The translations under genes and the position numbers were made by a program. From Xenorhabdus budapestensis (GTDB lineage Bacteria; Pseudomonadota; Gammaproteobacteria; Enterobacterales; Enterobacteriaceae): a stretch of 64,000 bases of DNA. Of this stretch, positions 62,781 to 64,000 are shown one piece after another. Numbering within the stretch: position 1 is the stretch's first letter; each line of letters opens with the position of its first letter. The notes beneath the pieces were generated by a model. That model was not told where the DNA came from and made no database searches. It saw only the letters and a list, made by a program, of their open reading frames with translations. Location of the stretch: NCBI RefSeq assembly GCF_002632465.1, contig NZ_NIBS01000014.1:46483-110482 (forward strand), in the 5' to 3' direction.

Positions 62781-64000
62781 ATGAGAATACCTGAAAGTGC
62801 GTTGAATTCGAATTTATATAGTCTTCATCCTTCTCAGGAGGATGTATTTTACGAACAGGCACTTTATGAAAATAGTCCAATACACAATCTCGGTTGGTAT
62901 ACTTTTATAGAAAAAGAGGTTGATATAGACCTTTTGCAAAAAGTGTGGAATGTGCTGCATCAACATATTGATATGTTGCGCTTGCGCATATCGGTTAATT
63001 CAGATAATGAAGCGATACAATACATTGAAGAACAGAGTATACCCGAATCAATTATATTTCATGATGTTGCCATGCAGGCTGAACCTGAAAAAGAAGCAAA
63101 ACTCTGGATGCGGCAACAAATTGAAATTCCGATAGATTATTTAAAGGAAACACCATACCAGGTTTTCTTGATCCGTCTGGCTGATGAAAAGTATTACTTT
63201 TTCACTAAAATCCACCATATTATGATTGATGGTGTCGGTTTTTACCGGCTTCATGAGTATGTCCATAAATTATACAAATGTCTTAAGGATGGAACATCAA
63301 TAGCATGGTTATCAGACATTCCACAATATTTGGCTGCAATAGCCAAGGCAAGAGAATATCTAAATAAAACTCACTATGAAAAAGATAAAAATTATTGGAT
63401 TAATTTTCTAAAAGAAAAAGAGATACGCCAATTAACGCCTTGTTACTCAAACACAGGAAGTAGTTATGGAACGTTAATATTACCTCTTTCAATTAAAGAG
63501 GATTTGCGTTTTTTTTGTAAAAGATATCAGACTAATTTGCTTTCTATTTTTTCAGGCCTGGTCGTTATGATGATGTCTGAACTTACCGGGCAACAAGGGT
63601 TAACTTTTAACACGATCACACATGGAAGAAAGAAAAAATCAGAAAAATATATTGTTGGCATGAGCGCAAATATATATCCAGTACATTGTCACATTTCTAA
63701 TACAGCAAGTGTGATTGAACAGATTAGATTGATAGAATCTGAGCTGAAAAATAGTTACTATCACTGTAGATTCCCCCGATCTCATCTTATCCGAATAGCT
63801 AATCAACACAGGCTCTCCTTGCCTAATATATCTATTTTTTATGAGCGCTTTTCTGAGTCAGCCTCTGAAGTTTCTGAAAATCAGTATTATCATATAGATG
63901 GAGTATTTAATATTTATCCTATCGTCTTTCGATTGAAAGATTATGGATATGATCAGGAACTAAAAATAACGATAGATTATCGACAGGAATATTTTAGTGA
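62781..64000 (+). CDS. NRPS N-terminal condensation domain (partial)
   Basis: Open from ATG 62781 to the window end (406 codons). The first stop upstream in frame is TAA at 62772-62774, so 62781 is the first possible ATG; no good ribosome site is seen. The protein opens with a condensation fold (LHPSQEDVFYEQALYE) and has an intact HHxxxDG motif, HHIMIDG, with the catalytic His at residue 146. A condensation domain at the extreme N-terminus points to a lipid-initiating or acceptor start module. The gene is AT-rich compared with fclI-fclJ, so it likely belongs to a separate cluster running beyond the window. Confidence 0.85.
   Translation, partial: MRIPESALNSNLYSLHPSQEDVFYEQALYENSPIHNLGWYTFIEKEVDIDLLQKVWNVLHQHIDMLRLRISVNSDNEAIQYIEEQSIPESIIFHDVAMQAEPEKEAKLWMRQQIEIPIDYLKETPYQVFLIRLADEKYYFFTKIHHIMIDGVGFYRLHEYVHKLYKCLKDGTSIAWLSDIPQYLAAIAKAREYLNKTHYEKDKNYWINFLKEKEIRQLTPCYSNTGSSYGTLILPLSIKEDLRFFCKRYQTNLLSIFSGLVVMMMSELTGQQGLTFNTITHGRKKKSEKYIVGMSANIYPVHCHISNTASVIEQIRLIESELKNSYYHCRFPRSHLIRIANQHRLSLPNISIFYERFSESASEVSENQYYHIDGVFNIYPIVFRLKDYGYDQELKITIDYRQEYFS

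Noticed and set aside
1..64000. CRISPR arrays, tRNA or rRNA genes, insertion sequences
   Set aside because: No regularly spaced repeats, no cloverleaf-like sequences and no transposase frames were seen. The tandem repeats found are in frame within genes and lack spacers.

Overview
The window looks like chromosomal DNA of an entomopathogenic Morganellaceae bacterium, most likely Xenorhabdus (or close kin). The left end has the enterobacterial order folC-dedD-cvpA-purF-ubiX followed by yfcH, yfcG and yfcD. The centre is a 12-gene hybrid cluster whose gene order and domains match what I know of the fabclavine (fcl) clusters of Xenorhabdus and the related zeamine clusters of Serratia/Dickeya. No database search was possible, so gene names rest on recognised motifs and gene order.

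Layout. 1-6463: housekeeping genes (end of folC, dedD, a PurR operator, cvpA-purF, ubiX; yfcH and yfcG on the minus strand; yfcD). 6464-6935: AT-rich spacer with a terminator and two palindromic repeats. 6936-7943: an unrecognised eight-helix membrane protein. 8138-53699: the fcl-type cluster, all on the plus strand and ended by a strong terminator at 53731-53767. 53768-54170: a decayed stretch with an antitoxin-like remnant. 54171-61763 (minus): a 2530-residue toxin built like the large clostridial toxins (unknown N-terminal cargo, C80 autoprotease, hydrophobic pore region, long beta-rich C-terminus). 61764-62780: AT-rich spacer. 62781-64000: the first condensation domain of another NRPS, cut by the window end.

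How the cluster probably works. FclC (KS-AT-ACP-KR), FclD (KS-CLF-DH-DH) and the N-terminal reductase of FclE resemble the PfaA, PfaC and PfaD polyunsaturated fatty acid synthases. With the aminotransferase half of FclE, the SDR FclF and the thioester reductase FclG they would make a polyamino(alcohol) chain; the nitrilase-like FclH may trim it. FclI (A-T-C-A-T-C-A-T-E-C-A-T) and FclJ (C-A-T-C-A-T) would assemble a hexapeptide: residue 1 undecoded, residue 2 aromatic-like, then D-Asn-like, Asn-like, Thr and a Val-like residue. FclK (KS-AT-KR-ACP) adds one malonate unit. No thioesterase is present, and the free-standing condensation-like FclL would join the two halves. FclM/FclN form an ABC exporter.

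Beyond the known genes, the most unusual patterns are: repeated in-frame 15-bp (five-codon) tandem duplications in linkers and loops of fclD, fclE, fclI, fclJ and fclK; helically phased direct repeats sharing a TGACA core upstream of fclC and fclI; an internal Shine-Dalgarno and start inside fclE; and the large toxin whose N-terminal ~940 residues I could not assign.
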